Assembly: GCF_014384795.1 (NCBI RefSeq) | Contig: NZ_JACRSR010000001.1 | Coordinates: forward strand, 186,001 to 250,000 | Direction of reading: 5' to 3' | Source: Gehongia tenuis | Lineage (GTDB): Bacteria; Bacillota; Clostridia; Christensenellales; NSJ-53 | Length of the DNA stretch: 64,000 nt | Shown: positions 24,908 to 32,829 of the stretch, one piece after another | Numbering within the stretch: the stretch's first letter is position 1 | Layout of the letters: the number at the start of each line of letters is the position of its first letter | Made by a program: the position numbers and the translations under genes | Notes under the pieces: generated by a model | Database searches by the model: none | Told to the model about the DNA's origin: nothing | Seen by the model: only the letters and a program-made list of their open reading frames with translations

Positions 24908-26242
24908 TTGAGAAAGCCTTTTTTTCCGGCCCTGTTTCACTGGCTGTACGAAGTGGTTTTCGGGCCGCTGGAGCCGGGGATGGACAGGGAACACAAGCGG
25001 TGGCTGGACTTCTTTATTCTGGAATCCAGCGCCGGAACGGTGGGCTATACCATGACCACCGGCGTTTTCATGACGGGATACGCGCTGTATCTCGGCGCGT
25101 CCGACTACCTGGCCGGGCTGATCGCCTCGGTGCCCATGCTGATGAACGGGTTTCAGCTGCTGGGCGCTGCCCTGTGTGAGAAATCAAAGCATAAGAAGGG
25201 TCTGCTTCAGGGACTTCTGCTCGCCTACCGGGTGCCCCTGGGCTGCACCATCTTCATTCCCCTGCTTTTCCCCAGGAGCTGGTGGGTGCCGGTGTTTGTG
25301 GGCATGTACCTGCTGGGCTTTCTGTGCTCCGCCCTCTTTCAGCCGGGCTACAATGCCTGGATTGTGGCGCTCACCTCGCCCCGCACCCGGGGCACCTTCT
25401 ATGCCCATCGGGAGGCGGCCTACCAGGCGGTGGGCATGATCTTCGGCATGGTGGTGGGCGTGGTGGTGGACGCCCTTGGGCAGGGCTACGGCGCCTTCTT
25501 CGTGCCCTACTGCCTTTGCCTGGTGTTTTGTCTGGTCAACTATCTGTTCATCCGGCCCATCCGCTACCCCGAACCTACGGCGCCGGCGGCTGAGCCCGGG
25601 GAGGCGGAAAAGCGGCGGGAGAAGATCGGCACCCTCCAGCGGGTGAAGCGCAACCCCAGGGTGCTGCAGTTTGCCGCCATCTGGATCCTCTGGAACGGCG
25701 GCTATTGGATGGCCTTCGCCTATTTCAGCGTGTTTATGGTGAGCACCCTCGGCCTGTCCTACAGCTTCATGAACATCATCAACGTGGTGCAGATGGGAAG
25801 CCTGGTGGTGGCGGTGCGCTACTGGGGCCGCTTCGGCGACCATCAGGGCTGGGTCAAAAGCCTCACCTTCACCTGCATGATCATCATTGTGGGTTTTGCC
25901 GTCCGCGGCGTGGTGGCGCCATCCATGACCTGGCTGCTCATCCCCATCTCCATTGTGGCGGGCGCGGGTATGGGCGGCATCAACGTGGGCACGCTCAACA
26001 TGATCGCCTACCTGGCCCATCCAGAGGACCAGAGCTTCTGCTATGCCCTGCATACGGGCGTGGCGGGCCTTGCGGGTTTTTTGGGATCGGTGGCGGGCGG
26101 ATCCCTGACGGATCTTTTTGCGAACGTCTATATCGGCCCCTTTTCAGGCATCCATCTCATGTTCTTCGTGTCCGGCCTGGTGATGCTCTCGGCCCTCATC
26201 GTGTTCCGCGTGTGGTCGAGGCGTGTTCCGAAGCCCGCTTAA
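24908..26242 (+). CDS. MFS transporter, tandem paralogue 3
   Basis: About 444 residues, 12 helices, with FGPLEPGMD, MTTGVFMTGYALYLGASDYL, KSKHKKG and FAYFSVFMVSTLGLSYSFMN. The start that aligns with copy 2 is TTG 24908, giving MRKPFFPALFHWLYE, with AAGGGCGGG upstream; an in-frame ATG at 24866 would add 14 residues. It is closed downstream by a promoter/terminator region before the HAD gene. Confidence 0.83.
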   Translation: MRKPFFPALFHWLYEVVFGPLEPGMDREHKRWLDFFILESSAGTVGYTMTTGVFMTGYALYLGASDYLAGLIASVPMLMNGFQLLGAALCEKSKHKKGLLQGLLLAYRVPLGCTIFIPLLFPRSWWVPVFVGMYLLGFLCSALFQPGYNAWIVALTSPRTRGTFYAHREAAYQAVGMIFGMVVGVVVDALGQGYGAFFVPYCLCLVFCLVNYLFIRPIRYPEPTAPAAEPGEAEKRREKIGTLQRVKRNPRVLQFAAIWILWNGGYWMAFAYFSVFMVSTLGLSYSFMNIINVVQMGSLVVAVRYWGRFGDHQGWVKSLTFTCMIIIVGFAVRGVVAPSMTWLLIPISIVAGAGMGGINVGTLNMIAYLAHPEDQSFCYALHTGVAGLAGFLGSVAGGSLTDLFANVYIGPFSGIHLMFFVSGLVMLSALIVFRVWSRRVPKPA

Positions 26243-26248
26243 AAAGAG

Positions 26249-26277
26249 TTGGAAAATCGGGATTTTTCGGTTACAAT
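26249..26277 (+). promoter_or_regulatory. Candidate promoter before the HAD gene leader
   Basis: TTGGAA (26249-26254), 17-bp spacer, TACAAT (26272-26277), just after the stop of the third MFS gene. Confidence 0.55.
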
Positions 26278-26304
26278 GGACAGGGGTCTTTTTTGGAGAA
26301 ACGC

Positions 26305-26336
26305 ATCCCCCAAGGAATTGGGGGATTTTCTTTTTT
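26305..26336 (+). terminator. Intrinsic terminator in the leader between MFS3 and the HAD gene
   Basis: ATCCCCCAA-GGAA-TTGGGGGAT (26305-26326), a 9-bp stem with a GNRA tetraloop, then TTTTCTTTTTT. It ends the MFS transcript, but it also lies downstream of the candidate promoter at 26249-26277 and so may attenuate the HAD operon. TCTTTTTTGGAG occurs on both sides of the hairpin. Confidence 0.8.
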
Positions 26337-26348
26337 GGAGGGACGAAC

Positions 26349-27164
26349 ATGCCAAAAGTGGATCTGATCTGCCTGGATTTGGACGGCACGCTGATGAACG
26401 GCCTTACGGTGTCAAGAGCGAACCATGAAGCGCTGGAGGAGGCCCAGCGGGCGGGAATCCGCGTGGCGATCGTCACCGGCCGGCCTTACGTCTTTGCCCG
26501 GGAGCTGATGCGCTCCAAGGGACTGACGGTGACGGTGATGGCGGCCAACGGCGCCCACAGCGTGGACATGGAAACGGGGGAGCGGCTGATCCTTCGGCGC
26601 ATGGCGCCGGATGCCGCCCGGCGGCTCATCCGCTACGCCGGAGAGCACGATATCCTGATCCATGTGTTCACCTCCAAGGGCTTTGCCGCAAGTGCCGAGG
26701 ACGGCGCCATCCTGCAGTACCGAAATGTGAACCGGGGCCTGCCGCCGCAGGAGCGGATGGAGGTGGTGGTCGCCGACCACCGGACCATTCTGGAAAACTA
26801 CGGGGACGACGCGCTCAAGGTGACGCTGATGGAGGACGATCCGGAAAAACTGGCCCGGCTCCAGCGGGAGCTGGCCGGCGATGACGCGCAGGGCGAGCGG
26901 TCCTGGCACAACATGCTGGAGTTCATGGGCAGGGGCATGTGCAAGGGCTGGGCGGTGCGGGAGCTGGCCCGCAAGCTTTCCATTCCCATGGACCGGGTCA
27001 TGGCCGCGGGCGACCATGAGAACGATCTGACCATGATCGAGGCCGCGGGAGTATCCGTGGCCATGGGCAACGCCATCGATTCGGTGAAGGCGGCAGCCCG
27101 GCACACCACACTAACCTGCCTGGAGGACGGCGTGGCCTACGCCATCCGCCGCTGGGCGCTGTAA
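26349..27164 (+). CDS. Cof-type HAD-IIB phosphatase
   Basis: This 271-residue protein carries HAD motif I LDLDGTLMNG, motif II in VTGRP, a conserved Lys in GMCKGWAV and motif IV GDHENDLTMIEAAG. The C2B cap between motifs II and III is typical of Cof/YidA sugar-phosphate phosphatases. Substrate unknown. GGAGGG precedes ATG 26349. It is followed 12 bp later by the DUF362 gene. Confidence 0.92.
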   Translation: MPKVDLICLDLDGTLMNGLTVSRANHEALEEAQRAGIRVAIVTGRPYVFARELMRSKGLTVTVMAANGAHSVDMETGERLILRRMAPDAARRLIRYAGEHDILIHVFTSKGFAASAEDGAILQYRNVNRGLPPQERMEVVVADHRTILENYGDDALKVTLMEDDPEKLARLQRELAGDDAQGERSWHNMLEFMGRGMCKGWAVRELARKLSIPMDRVMAAGDHENDLTMIEAAGVSVAMGNAIDSVKAAARHTTLTCLEDGVAYAIRRWAL

Positions 27165-27176
27165 GGGGAGAGAACG

Positions 27177-28313
27177 ATGAAAACCGCGGTGGTATCCTGC
27201 GATAATTATGAAAGAAATACGGTGGAGGCCGCCCTCGAGGAAGGCCTTGCCTATGTGGGCGGCATCGAGCAGTACATCCGGCCCGGCATGCGGGTTTTAA
27301 TCAAGCCCAACCTGGTCATCGCCAAAAAGCCGGAAACCTGCGCCACCACCCATCCGTCGGTGGTGGCGGCGGTGGCGCGGAGGGTGAAGGCGGCGGGGGC
27401 TGAGCCCATCATCGGGGACAGCGCCGGCGGCCCCTTCAACGAGGCCTGGATGAAGCATGTGTACGCCAGCTCCGGCATGCTGGAGGTGGAGAAGGAGACC
27501 GGCGTGCCCCTCAACCGGGACTACAGCACGGTGGACCGCTTCAATGAATCGGCGGAGCTTTTGAAGAAGGTGACCCTTTGGAAGACGCTGGCCGAGGCCG
27601 ATGCGGTGATCACCGTGGGCAAGCTCAAGAGCCATGGGCTTACCGGCTACTGCGGCGCGGTGAAGAATCTGTTCGGGTCCATTCCCGGCACCCTCAAGAT
27701 CGAGTACCACTACCGCATGGAGGGCCTTCAGGAGTTCTCCAAGATGCTGGTGGAGCTTTGCGAATACGTGCATCCGGTGCTGTCCATCATCGACGGCGTG
27801 TGGGGCATGGAGGGGGAGGGACCCACCGGCGGCGATCCGAGGAAGATCGGCCAGATCATCGTCTCGGACAATCCCCACGCTGCGGATGTGGCGGGCTCGG
27901 CTCTCATCGGCCTTCAGCCCGCCGAGATGTGCACCATCAAGCGGGCGGTGGAGAAGGGGCTTATCACCGGCAGACTGGAGGACATCGGGCTCAACCGGCC
28001 CATCGGCGGTCTGGTGGTGAAGGATTTCAAGACCCTGCCCATCCGGGACAACCGCATGCTGAACCGAAACATGCCAAAGTTCGTGGAGGTCTTCCTGGGG
28101 CCCTTCTTCCGCCCGAAGCCCATCTTCCTTCACGACAAGTGCGTGGGCTGCGGCATCTGCAGGAATTCCTGCCCGGCCAAGGCCATCGTCATCCGGGAGG
28201 GCAGACCCTACGCCGATATGGAAAAGTGCATCCGCTGCTTCTGCTGCCAGGAGCTCTGCCCCAAGGTGGCGGTGAAGGTGAAGCGGCCCCTCTTTTCCCG
28301 CATTTTGAAATGA
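27177..28313 (+). CDS. DUF362 protein with C-terminal 2x[4Fe-4S] ferredoxin domain
   Basis: This 378-residue protein has an N-terminal DUF362 domain (RVLIKPNLVIAKKPE, GDSAGGP, KLKSHGLTGYCGAVKNLFG) and ends with two 4Fe-4S motifs: CVGCGICRNSCPAKAI (about 321-336) and CIRCFCCQELCPKVAV (about 350-365). DUF362 proteins are common in anaerobes; their activity is not established, though an electron-transfer role is expected. AGGGGAGAGAACG precedes the ATG. It lies in the HAD operon. Confidence 0.9.
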   Translation: MKTAVVSCDNYERNTVEAALEEGLAYVGGIEQYIRPGMRVLIKPNLVIAKKPETCATTHPSVVAAVARRVKAAGAEPIIGDSAGGPFNEAWMKHVYASSGMLEVEKETGVPLNRDYSTVDRFNESAELLKKVTLWKTLAEADAVITVGKLKSHGLTGYCGAVKNLFGSIPGTLKIEYHYRMEGLQEFSKMLVELCEYVHPVLSIIDGVWGMEGEGPTGGDPRKIGQIIVSDNPHAADVAGSALIGLQPAEMCTIKRAVEKGLITGRLEDIGLNRPIGGLVVKDFKTLPIRDNRMLNRNMPKFVEVFLGPFFRPKPIFLHDKCVGCGICRNSCPAKAIVIREGRPYADMEKCIRCFCCQELCPKVAVKVKRPLFSRILK

Positions 28314-28317
28314 CGGG

Positions 28318-28644
28318 GTGCAGACCGTGACCGCGCCGAGGCCCCCGAGGCTGGTGGAGGAGTATCCCGAATGGCCGAAGTCCGTGCCGGAGCCGCCCTG
28401 CCGCACGGCCGCCATCCTCTGCATGGTGCTGTCCGTGCCGCTGTGCTTCAATCTGGCGGGCTTTTTTCTCGCCTATCTTTCGGTGCGGGCCGGCTGCCAG
28501 GCGGAGAAGGCGCTCATGCGGGGCGGTGTTCACGAGGCCCGGGCCCGGGCGAAGGAGGCCCGGCAGTACTGCTATGCCGCATGGATCGTCCTCGGCGCCG
28601 CCGCACTCATCGCGGTCATGGCCGCGATCTTTCTGGGGCGCTGA
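28318..28644 (+). CDS. Small two-helix membrane protein, CD225/dispanin-like
   Basis: This 108-residue protein has a Pro-rich N-terminus, helix 1 (about 31-54, with Cys residues), a basic KALMRGGVHEARARAKEARQ loop and helix 2 (about 85-105). This two-helix layout with a positively charged A-x-x-A-S/A-K-A loop resembles the CD225/dispanin domain; the match is by eye only. The start is GTG 28318, 4 bp after the DUF362 stop, so it is co-transcribed. Confidence 0.55.
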   Translation: MQTVTAPRPPRLVEEYPEWPKSVPEPPCRTAAILCMVLSVPLCFNLAGFFLAYLSVRAGCQAEKALMRGGVHEARARAKEARQYCYAAWIVLGAAALIAVMAAIFLGR

Positions 28645-28662
28645 GCGGCCTGCACTTCGCCC

Positions 28663-28691
28663 TTTGCAATTTGCTGAATTCGTGCTATATT
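28663..28691 (+). promoter_or_regulatory. Promoter of the sugar isomerase gene
   Basis: TTTGCA (28663-28668), 17-bp spacer, TATATT (28686-28691). Confidence 0.6.
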
Positions 28692-28714
28692 GGAGAATAA
28701 GGAACAGCGGCCCA

Positions 28715-28787
28715 GGCCGTTTTCCGGAAAGTGATACGGCCAGCTCATCTCCAGTCAGGCTCTGACGGCGACGGCGGCATGACCGTC
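28715..28787 (+). other. Structured 5' leader of the sugar isomerase gene
   Basis: The roughly 110-nt leader holds several possible hairpins: GGCCGT/ACGGCC (28715-28741), GTCAG-GCT-CTGAC (28754-28766) and GACGG/CCGTC (28764-28787), the last two being mutually exclusive. It does not match a riboswitch class I can recall. The ribosome site GAGGAGG comes after it. Confidence 0.4.
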
Positions 28788-28808
28788 TTACAGTGAGGAG
28801 GAATCGAT

Positions 28809-29597
28809 ATGAATTTTGGATGCTGTACCTCCATGGACCACTACGCGCTTTTGGCCGAAATGGGCTACGATTACATTGAGCTGGCAGGCGTGGAGCTGTA
28901 CGAAATGACCGGCGAGGAGGTGGAGGACGCCGCAAGAACGCTGGCCCGGGGCCAGGTGGAGTGCGTCAACATCAACACCTACTGCCCGGAGTCCGTGGCC
29001 CTTACCGGCCCCCGCTATGACCGGGAAACGGTGGCCCGCTATGCCCGGGCGGTGCTGAAACGGGCACACCGTTTGGGCGCCACCATGGTGGGCTTTGGCG
29101 CGCCGAAATCCCGCGTTCTTCCCGAGGGCTACGACCGGGCAAAGGCCATGGCCGAGTTCAAGGAAGCCATCACCCTCACCTGTGAGATCGCCGAGCGGGA
29201 GGGGATCGAGATCCTGCTGGAGGCCATCTGCGCCCAGCAGTGCGACCTTGTCAACACCACCCGGGAGGCCGTGGCGGTGGTGGAGACGTTGGCGCTGCCC
29301 AATCTCAATCTGGTCTACGACACCTTCCACGCGGAGATGATGGGCGAGGACACGGACGCCATCCTGGCGGCGGCGCCCTATATGCACCACTTCCATGTGG
29401 CCCAGCCCGTGGACGGGAACCGCTGCTATCTTAATGAGGCCCACATGGACAACTACCGCCGCTTTATCGCCGCCGCCATGAGCTGCGGCTACGACGGCGC
29501 GGTCAGCGTGGAGGCCATGACCGGCGATTTTGAATCCGGCGCCCGCAGAAGCCTGGAAATCCTGCGCCGCGTGACGGAAAACCTTCGGGCGGTGTAA
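28809..29597 (+). CDS. Sugar phosphate isomerase/epimerase (xylose isomerase-like TIM barrel)
   Basis: This 262-residue AP-endonuclease-2 family barrel has the typical metal ligands: EIAEREGIEILLEAI (Glu), LNLVYDTFHAEM (Asp-x-x-His), MHHFHVAQP (His) and VSVEAM (C-terminal Glu). Members epimerise or isomerise keto-sugars or inositols. Substrate not identifiable. AGTGAGGAGGAATCGAT precedes the ATG. It is monocistronic between its promoter and a strong terminator. A second member is at 62708-63580. Confidence 0.85.
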   Translation: MNFGCCTSMDHYALLAEMGYDYIELAGVELYEMTGEEVEDAARTLARGQVECVNINTYCPESVALTGPRYDRETVARYARAVLKRAHRLGATMVGFGAPKSRVLPEGYDRAKAMAEFKEAITLTCEIAEREGIEILLEAICAQQCDLVNTTREAVAVVETLALPNLNLVYDTFHAEMMGEDTDAILAAAPYMHHFHVAQPVDGNRCYLNEAHMDNYRRFIAAAMSCGYDGAVSVEAMTGDFESGARRSLEILRRVTENLRAV

Positions 29598-29630
29598 ACG
29601 CCGGAAAAACGGAGCATTTGCGAGAAAGAG

Positions 29631-29658
29631 AGAGCTCATGACCGATGAGCTCTTTTTT
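29631..29658 (+). terminator. Terminator after the sugar isomerase gene
   Basis: AGAGCTCAT-GACCG-ATGAGCTCT hairpin and T tract. Confidence 0.88.
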
Positions 29659-29674
29659 CATTCGATTATTAACT

Positions 29675-29703
29675 TTGACTTTCTTTGATCTATAGATTAG
29701 AAT
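29675..29703 (+). promoter_or_regulatory. Promoter of the Hsp20 gene
   Basis: TTGACT (29675-29680), 17-bp spacer, TAGAAT (29698-29703). No CIRCE or CtsR-type repeat is seen near it. Confidence 0.7.
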
Positions 29704-29749
29704 AAAACCATCAAAAGAAGAAAAAATAAGGCTGAAGGAGGCCAGAGTT

Positions 29750-30187
29750 ATGAGCAATCTTATTCCGAGAAACAACAACCGTGGTATGGAGTCCGGCGAT
29801 CTGTTCCGCGACTTTTTTGGACCGCGCTTCATGGAAGGGTTCTTCGATGGAACGGGCATGCAGGGTATTCGGGCCGATATTTTGGATCAGAAAGATGCCT
29901 ACGAGGTGCGGGCGGAGATTCCCGGCGTGAAAAAGGAGGACATCCAGGTGAATCTGGAGGACGGCGTTCTCACCATCAGCGCTCATCACGACGAGGAGAC
30001 CACCGATGAGAGGGAGGGACGCTACATCCGCCGCGAACGCCGCTGCGGTACCATGGAGCGGCGCTTCCGGGTGGACGATGTGGACGAATCCGGCGCCAAG
30101 GCCGCCTATGAGAACGGCGTTCTCACCATCCATCTGCCCAAGCGGATTCCTCAGGAACCGGAAAAGCATACGCTGCCCATCGAATAA
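29750..30187 (+). CDS. Hsp20/alpha-crystallin small heat-shock protein
   Basis: This 145-residue protein has an N-terminal RNNNRGMESGDLFRDFFG arm, the alpha-crystallin domain (AYEVRAEIPGVKKEDIQVNL, ENGVLTIHLPKR) and the short IPI-like tail (LPIE). It holds unfolding proteins as oligomers without ATP. GAAGGAGG precedes the ATG. Single-gene transcript with its own promoter and terminator. Confidence 0.95.
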   Translation: MSNLIPRNNNRGMESGDLFRDFFGPRFMEGFFDGTGMQGIRADILDQKDAYEVRAEIPGVKKEDIQVNLEDGVLTISAHHDEETTDEREGRYIRRERRCGTMERRFRVDDVDESGAKAAYENGVLTIHLPKRIPQEPEKHTLPIE

Positions 30188-30202
30188 GCGGCGGCGAAAA
30201 AG

Positions 30203-30238
30203 AATATCCTGCCTGGTGATGCGGGCAGGATATTTTTA
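30203..30238 (+). terminator. Terminator after the Hsp20 gene
   Basis: AATATCCTGCC/GGCAGGATATT stem (30203-30234) followed by TTT. Confidence 0.85.
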
Positions 30239-30253
30239 TGGGCGCGGCGGGGC

Positions 30254-30349
30254 TCAGCGCCGGGCCTGGCGATCCTTCCAGACCCTGTACAGGATATCTT
30301 TGAGGATCAGCATGGCGTCCTGTTCATGGAAATATTCCCGCCTCAGCAT
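30254..30349 (-). CDS. Small ORF after the XRE remnant (31 codons)
   Basis: A short reading frame encoding MLRREYFHEQDAMLILKDIL followed by YRVWKDRQARR. Its ATG overlaps the stop codon of the XRE remnant and has GGGAG a few bases upstream. It looks helical and charged. It could be a small protein, or the out-of-frame tail of the damaged regulator. No family recognised. Confidence 0.3.
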   Translation of the reverse strand: MLRREYFHEQDAMLILKDILYRVWKDRQARR

Positions 30350-30456
30350 TTCTCGGTCTCCCATTTTGAGACGGTCTGCCTGCTCACCCCCAGCTTCTTT
30401 GCCACATTCTCCTGCGAAAGTCCGCACTTCTTTCTTGCCTGAAACAAATCCGCACG
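30343..30456 (-). pseudogene. XRE-family helix-turn-helix regulator remnant
   Basis: The minus strand encodes LFQARKKCGLSQENVAKKLG, then VSRQTVSKWETEKC and a stop. This is the core of an XRE (Cro/C1) DNA-binding domain. An in-frame TAA (30457-30459) lies just upstream, leaving no room for the first helix, and the protein stops right after KWET, where real members continue for many residues. It is therefore a truncated fragment in an otherwise gene-free 340-bp stretch. Confidence 0.6.
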
Positions 30457-30526
30457 TTATTTTACATGGCGATCGCGGCTCGTGGTTCCCGGGAGCCCCT
30501 GTGCGGGAAAAAAGGAGCGGGAAGCA

Positions 30527-31477
30527 CTAGGCTTTTTTCAGAGTGCGGCGGTAGCGGGGGCCCTTCTTCGGCGCGGGCGATACTGCCTCCAGCGCGCCGC
30601 TTTCGATCAGGGCCTCCAGACGGAGGGCGATCCATCCATCGCCGATCCCCAGGGGATGCTTCCCCAGGATGCGGCCGATGAGGCGGGCCTCCTGAAAGAC
30701 CTCCTCCTCGGCGGCAATTTCCCGAAGGATCAGGGGATCATAAAAATTCTCCGGCACGCCGATGAGCCGTCCGTTCACCACGGCGCGGAGGGGCGCGTTT
30801 TCCTGGGTGAGCTCCCGCCAGCGGTTTGCACAGGCCCGGACGAAGGGCGGCGGCGTTTCCCGCTGCAGGGTGAGGTAGCGGTGCCATTCCTCCGGCGCCA
30901 CATCGGCCCAGCCGTTTTTCTGCACCAGGGTTTCACCGTCGCTCTCCCAACGGGGCAGCTCCATCAGCGCCGGCTCCGGGGCGCCGGGGCAGTCCCTCAG
31001 CTGGGCCATGAACCAGCAAAGCCCGCACATCTCGTCGGGCTGCTGGCTGTACCACACCCGCGCCTGTTCCCCCCGGGCCATGCGGGCCCGGACGGTGCTC
31101 CAGTCCCTGCGGGAGCGCTCCAAAAGCTCGCGGGCGGCGGCTTCGCCTTCCGCCGGATAGCAGGCAAAGAGCGCGCCGAGGGCCGCCTCCCGGCCCGCAC
31201 CCATGCCGCCGTCCCCGATATCGCCCACGCTGAGGGCCAGATGGAAGGCGAAAACATCCGCCGCGTTTCCGCCGAGGGGCACGGCCTTCTCCCATGCAGC
31301 CCGGGCCGATGCTTCCGCTTCGCGCTGGGCGGCTTTCAGTTCCGCCCGGGTGGGCGCGCTGCCATCGGCATGGCTGAGAATGACGCCGACGCATCCCCCC
31401 GGATAGGTTCCTTCGCCATTATGCTGTGCAATTTTCAGGCTTCCGCCTGCGCTTTCGCTGAATACGATTTCGATCAT
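30527..31477 (-). CDS. DUF1835/DUF3658 domain protein
   Basis: This 316-residue protein begins with MIEIVFSESAGGSLKIAQ and has the DUF1835 pattern (SxGGSL...A, later GVILSHADGSA in place of the usual DxLSxGPI), a middle CGLCWFMAQL segment and a C-terminal DUF3658 helical part (EEVFQEARLIGRILGKHPLG then IGDGWIALRLEALI). Its function is not known. It is not clearly linked to neighbours: Hsp20 is convergent and the nitrilase-like gene is divergent. Confidence 0.75.
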   Translation of the reverse strand: MIEIVFSESAGGSLKIAQHNGEGTYPGGCVGVILSHADGSAPTRAELKAAQREAEASARAAWEKAVPLGGNAADVFAFHLALSVGDIGDGGMGAGREAALGALFACYPAEGEAAARELLERSRRDWSTVRARMARGEQARVWYSQQPDEMCGLCWFMAQLRDCPGAPEPALMELPRWESDGETLVQKNGWADVAPEEWHRYLTLQRETPPPFVRACANRWRELTQENAPLRAVVNGRLIGVPENFYDPLILREIAAEEEVFQEARLIGRILGKHPLGIGDGWIALRLEALIESGALEAVSPAPKKGPRYRRTLKKA

Positions 31478-31652
31478 TACCGTTCCCCCTTCTGTGCGCC
31501 GGGCAATCTAAATACTGCCTGTATTTTACAATGAAAAGGGCCCCGCCACAAGGCCCTGCCGCCCCGCTTTGTCCAAAGGACGCTATTTTTCGCGTCATAT
31601 CCCGGTGCCGCCCGACATTACAATGAACAAGGACGATAAAGGAGGCGGCGCT

Positions 31653-32471
31653 ATGACCATAGCTTTGTTACAAACGGCGGACCGGGGCAGCGAATCGGAG
31701 AACCTGATGGACGTGCTGGAGAAAATTCGGGATGCGGGGCGGGAGGGGGCGAAGATCGCCGTGCTCCCCGAGCTGTGCCTGCACCCGTACCTGACCCGCA
31801 GAAGAATGGAGGACGAGCGATTCTGGATGGGGGAGGACACCCTCATTCTGGACCCGCTGCAGAAGGCGGCCCAGGACTGGAGCATGGTGGTGGTGATGGG
31901 GGTGGCCTGGAAACTGTTCGGCCACCACTACAACGGCGCGCTGGTGATCGATGAGAACGGTCGGCTTGAGGGCTGCGTGCCCATGGCCCACCGGCTGCCC
32001 GGCGGGCCCTATGACGGACGGGAAATCGAAGCCGGAGCCGGCGAGTTCAAGGTCTTTTCCACCGGGGCGGGTCCCCTGGGCGTTCTGGTGGGGGACGATC
32101 TCATGTACTGCGAGAGTCCCAGGATCCTGGCTCTGCACGGTGCCCAGCTCATCGTGGCCCTGGGCGTTCCCTGGGCCCTCTCCTATGACGCCATGCTGGC
32201 CCAGATGAAGGCCTACGCCTGTCAAAACGGCGTGTACGTGGCCTACGTGAACCGGGCCGGCGAGGAGGCGGACTTCGTCTTTGGCGGAGGCAGCGCCCTC
32301 ATCGATCCCGAAGGCTACGTGACCGCCCAGGCAGCGGGCGCGCCGCAAAGCCTGTACGGCAGGATCCATCCCGAACGTTCCCACCAGGTCCGGACCCGGC
32401 TGCCCTTTTTGGATAACCGGAAATGCCAGGGGTACCTGCCGCTCATCCAAAACCTGGTCCGCGAAGCCTGA
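31653..32471 (+). CDS. Nitrilase-superfamily protein lacking the catalytic Cys (probable pseudoenzyme)
   Basis: This 272-residue protein has the carbon-nitrogen hydrolase fold: the first catalytic Glu is kept (VLPELCLHP, E40). The nucleophile motif, normally G-V-x-I-C-Y-D-x-x-F-P-E, reads GVLVGDDLMYCES (143-155), so Gly147 replaces the catalytic Cys. The catalytic Lys region reads VPMAHRLPGG, with no Lys. The remaining scaffold (QLIVALGVPWALSYD, YVAYVNRAG) is intact and there is no frameshift, so it may serve as a binding protein. AAAGGAGGCGGCGCT precedes ATG 31653. Confidence 0.8.
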   Translation: MTIALLQTADRGSESENLMDVLEKIRDAGREGAKIAVLPELCLHPYLTRRRMEDERFWMGEDTLILDPLQKAAQDWSMVVVMGVAWKLFGHHYNGALVIDENGRLEGCVPMAHRLPGGPYDGREIEAGAGEFKVFSTGAGPLGVLVGDDLMYCESPRILALHGAQLIVALGVPWALSYDAMLAQMKAYACQNGVYVAYVNRAGEEADFVFGGGSALIDPEGYVTAQAAGAPQSLYGRIHPERSHQVRTRLPFLDNRKCQGYLPLIQNLVREA

Positions 32472-32482
32472 CCTTTTGCATG

Positions 32483-32511
32483 GGGCCGCTCCTTGGAGCG
32501 GCCCTTTTTTT
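32483..32511 (+). terminator. Terminator after the nitrilase-like gene
   Basis: GGGCCGCTCC-TT-GGAGCGGCCC hairpin and TTTTTTT. Confidence 0.9.
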
Positions 32512-32529
32512 GCCTGTTGACAGCGGGCG

Positions 32530-32829
32530 GTGAAGCGCTATGTGCCCATGAGCGAGACCATGTTCTACATCCTTTTGTCCCTTCGGGCGGCGAACCATGG
32601 CTACGGGGTGATGCTGCACGTGAAGGAGATCACGGAGGGGCGGCTGGTGCTGGGCGCCGGAACGCTGTATCAGAGCATCGGCAGGCTGGAGGGGGACGGC
32701 CTCATCCGTCCGGTGCGGCAGGAAGGCCGGCGCAAGATCTATCGGATCACCGAGCTGGGCGAAGGGGTGCTGGATGCGGAAGGGCAGCGGATCCGGGAAC
32801 TATATCGCAATCTGGAGGGATTGAAATGA
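32530..32829 (+). CDS. PadR-family transcriptional regulator
   Basis: This 99-residue winged-helix protein contains MSETMFYILLSLRAANHGYG, EGRLVLGAGTLYQSIGRLE and GLIRPVRQEGRRKIYRITEL, the complete PadR wing. PadR proteins repress nearby membrane or export genes and respond to small molecules. The start is uncertain: GTG 32530 (used here) or ATG 32548; neither has a strong ribosome site. It overlaps the following DUF2812 gene by 4 bp (ATGA), a standard pairing. Confidence 0.9.
   Translation: MKRYVPMSETMFYILLSLRAANHGYGVMLHVKEITEGRLVLGAGTLYQSIGRLEGDGLIRPVRQEGRRKIYRITELGEGVLDAEGQRIRELYRNLEGLK

Noticed and set aside
29660..29750. Heat-shock operator (CIRCE or CtsR-type) before the Hsp20 gene
   Set aside because: Searched by eye for TTAGCACTC-N9-GAGTGCTAA and GGTCAAA repeats; none seen, only a plain sigma-A promoter.
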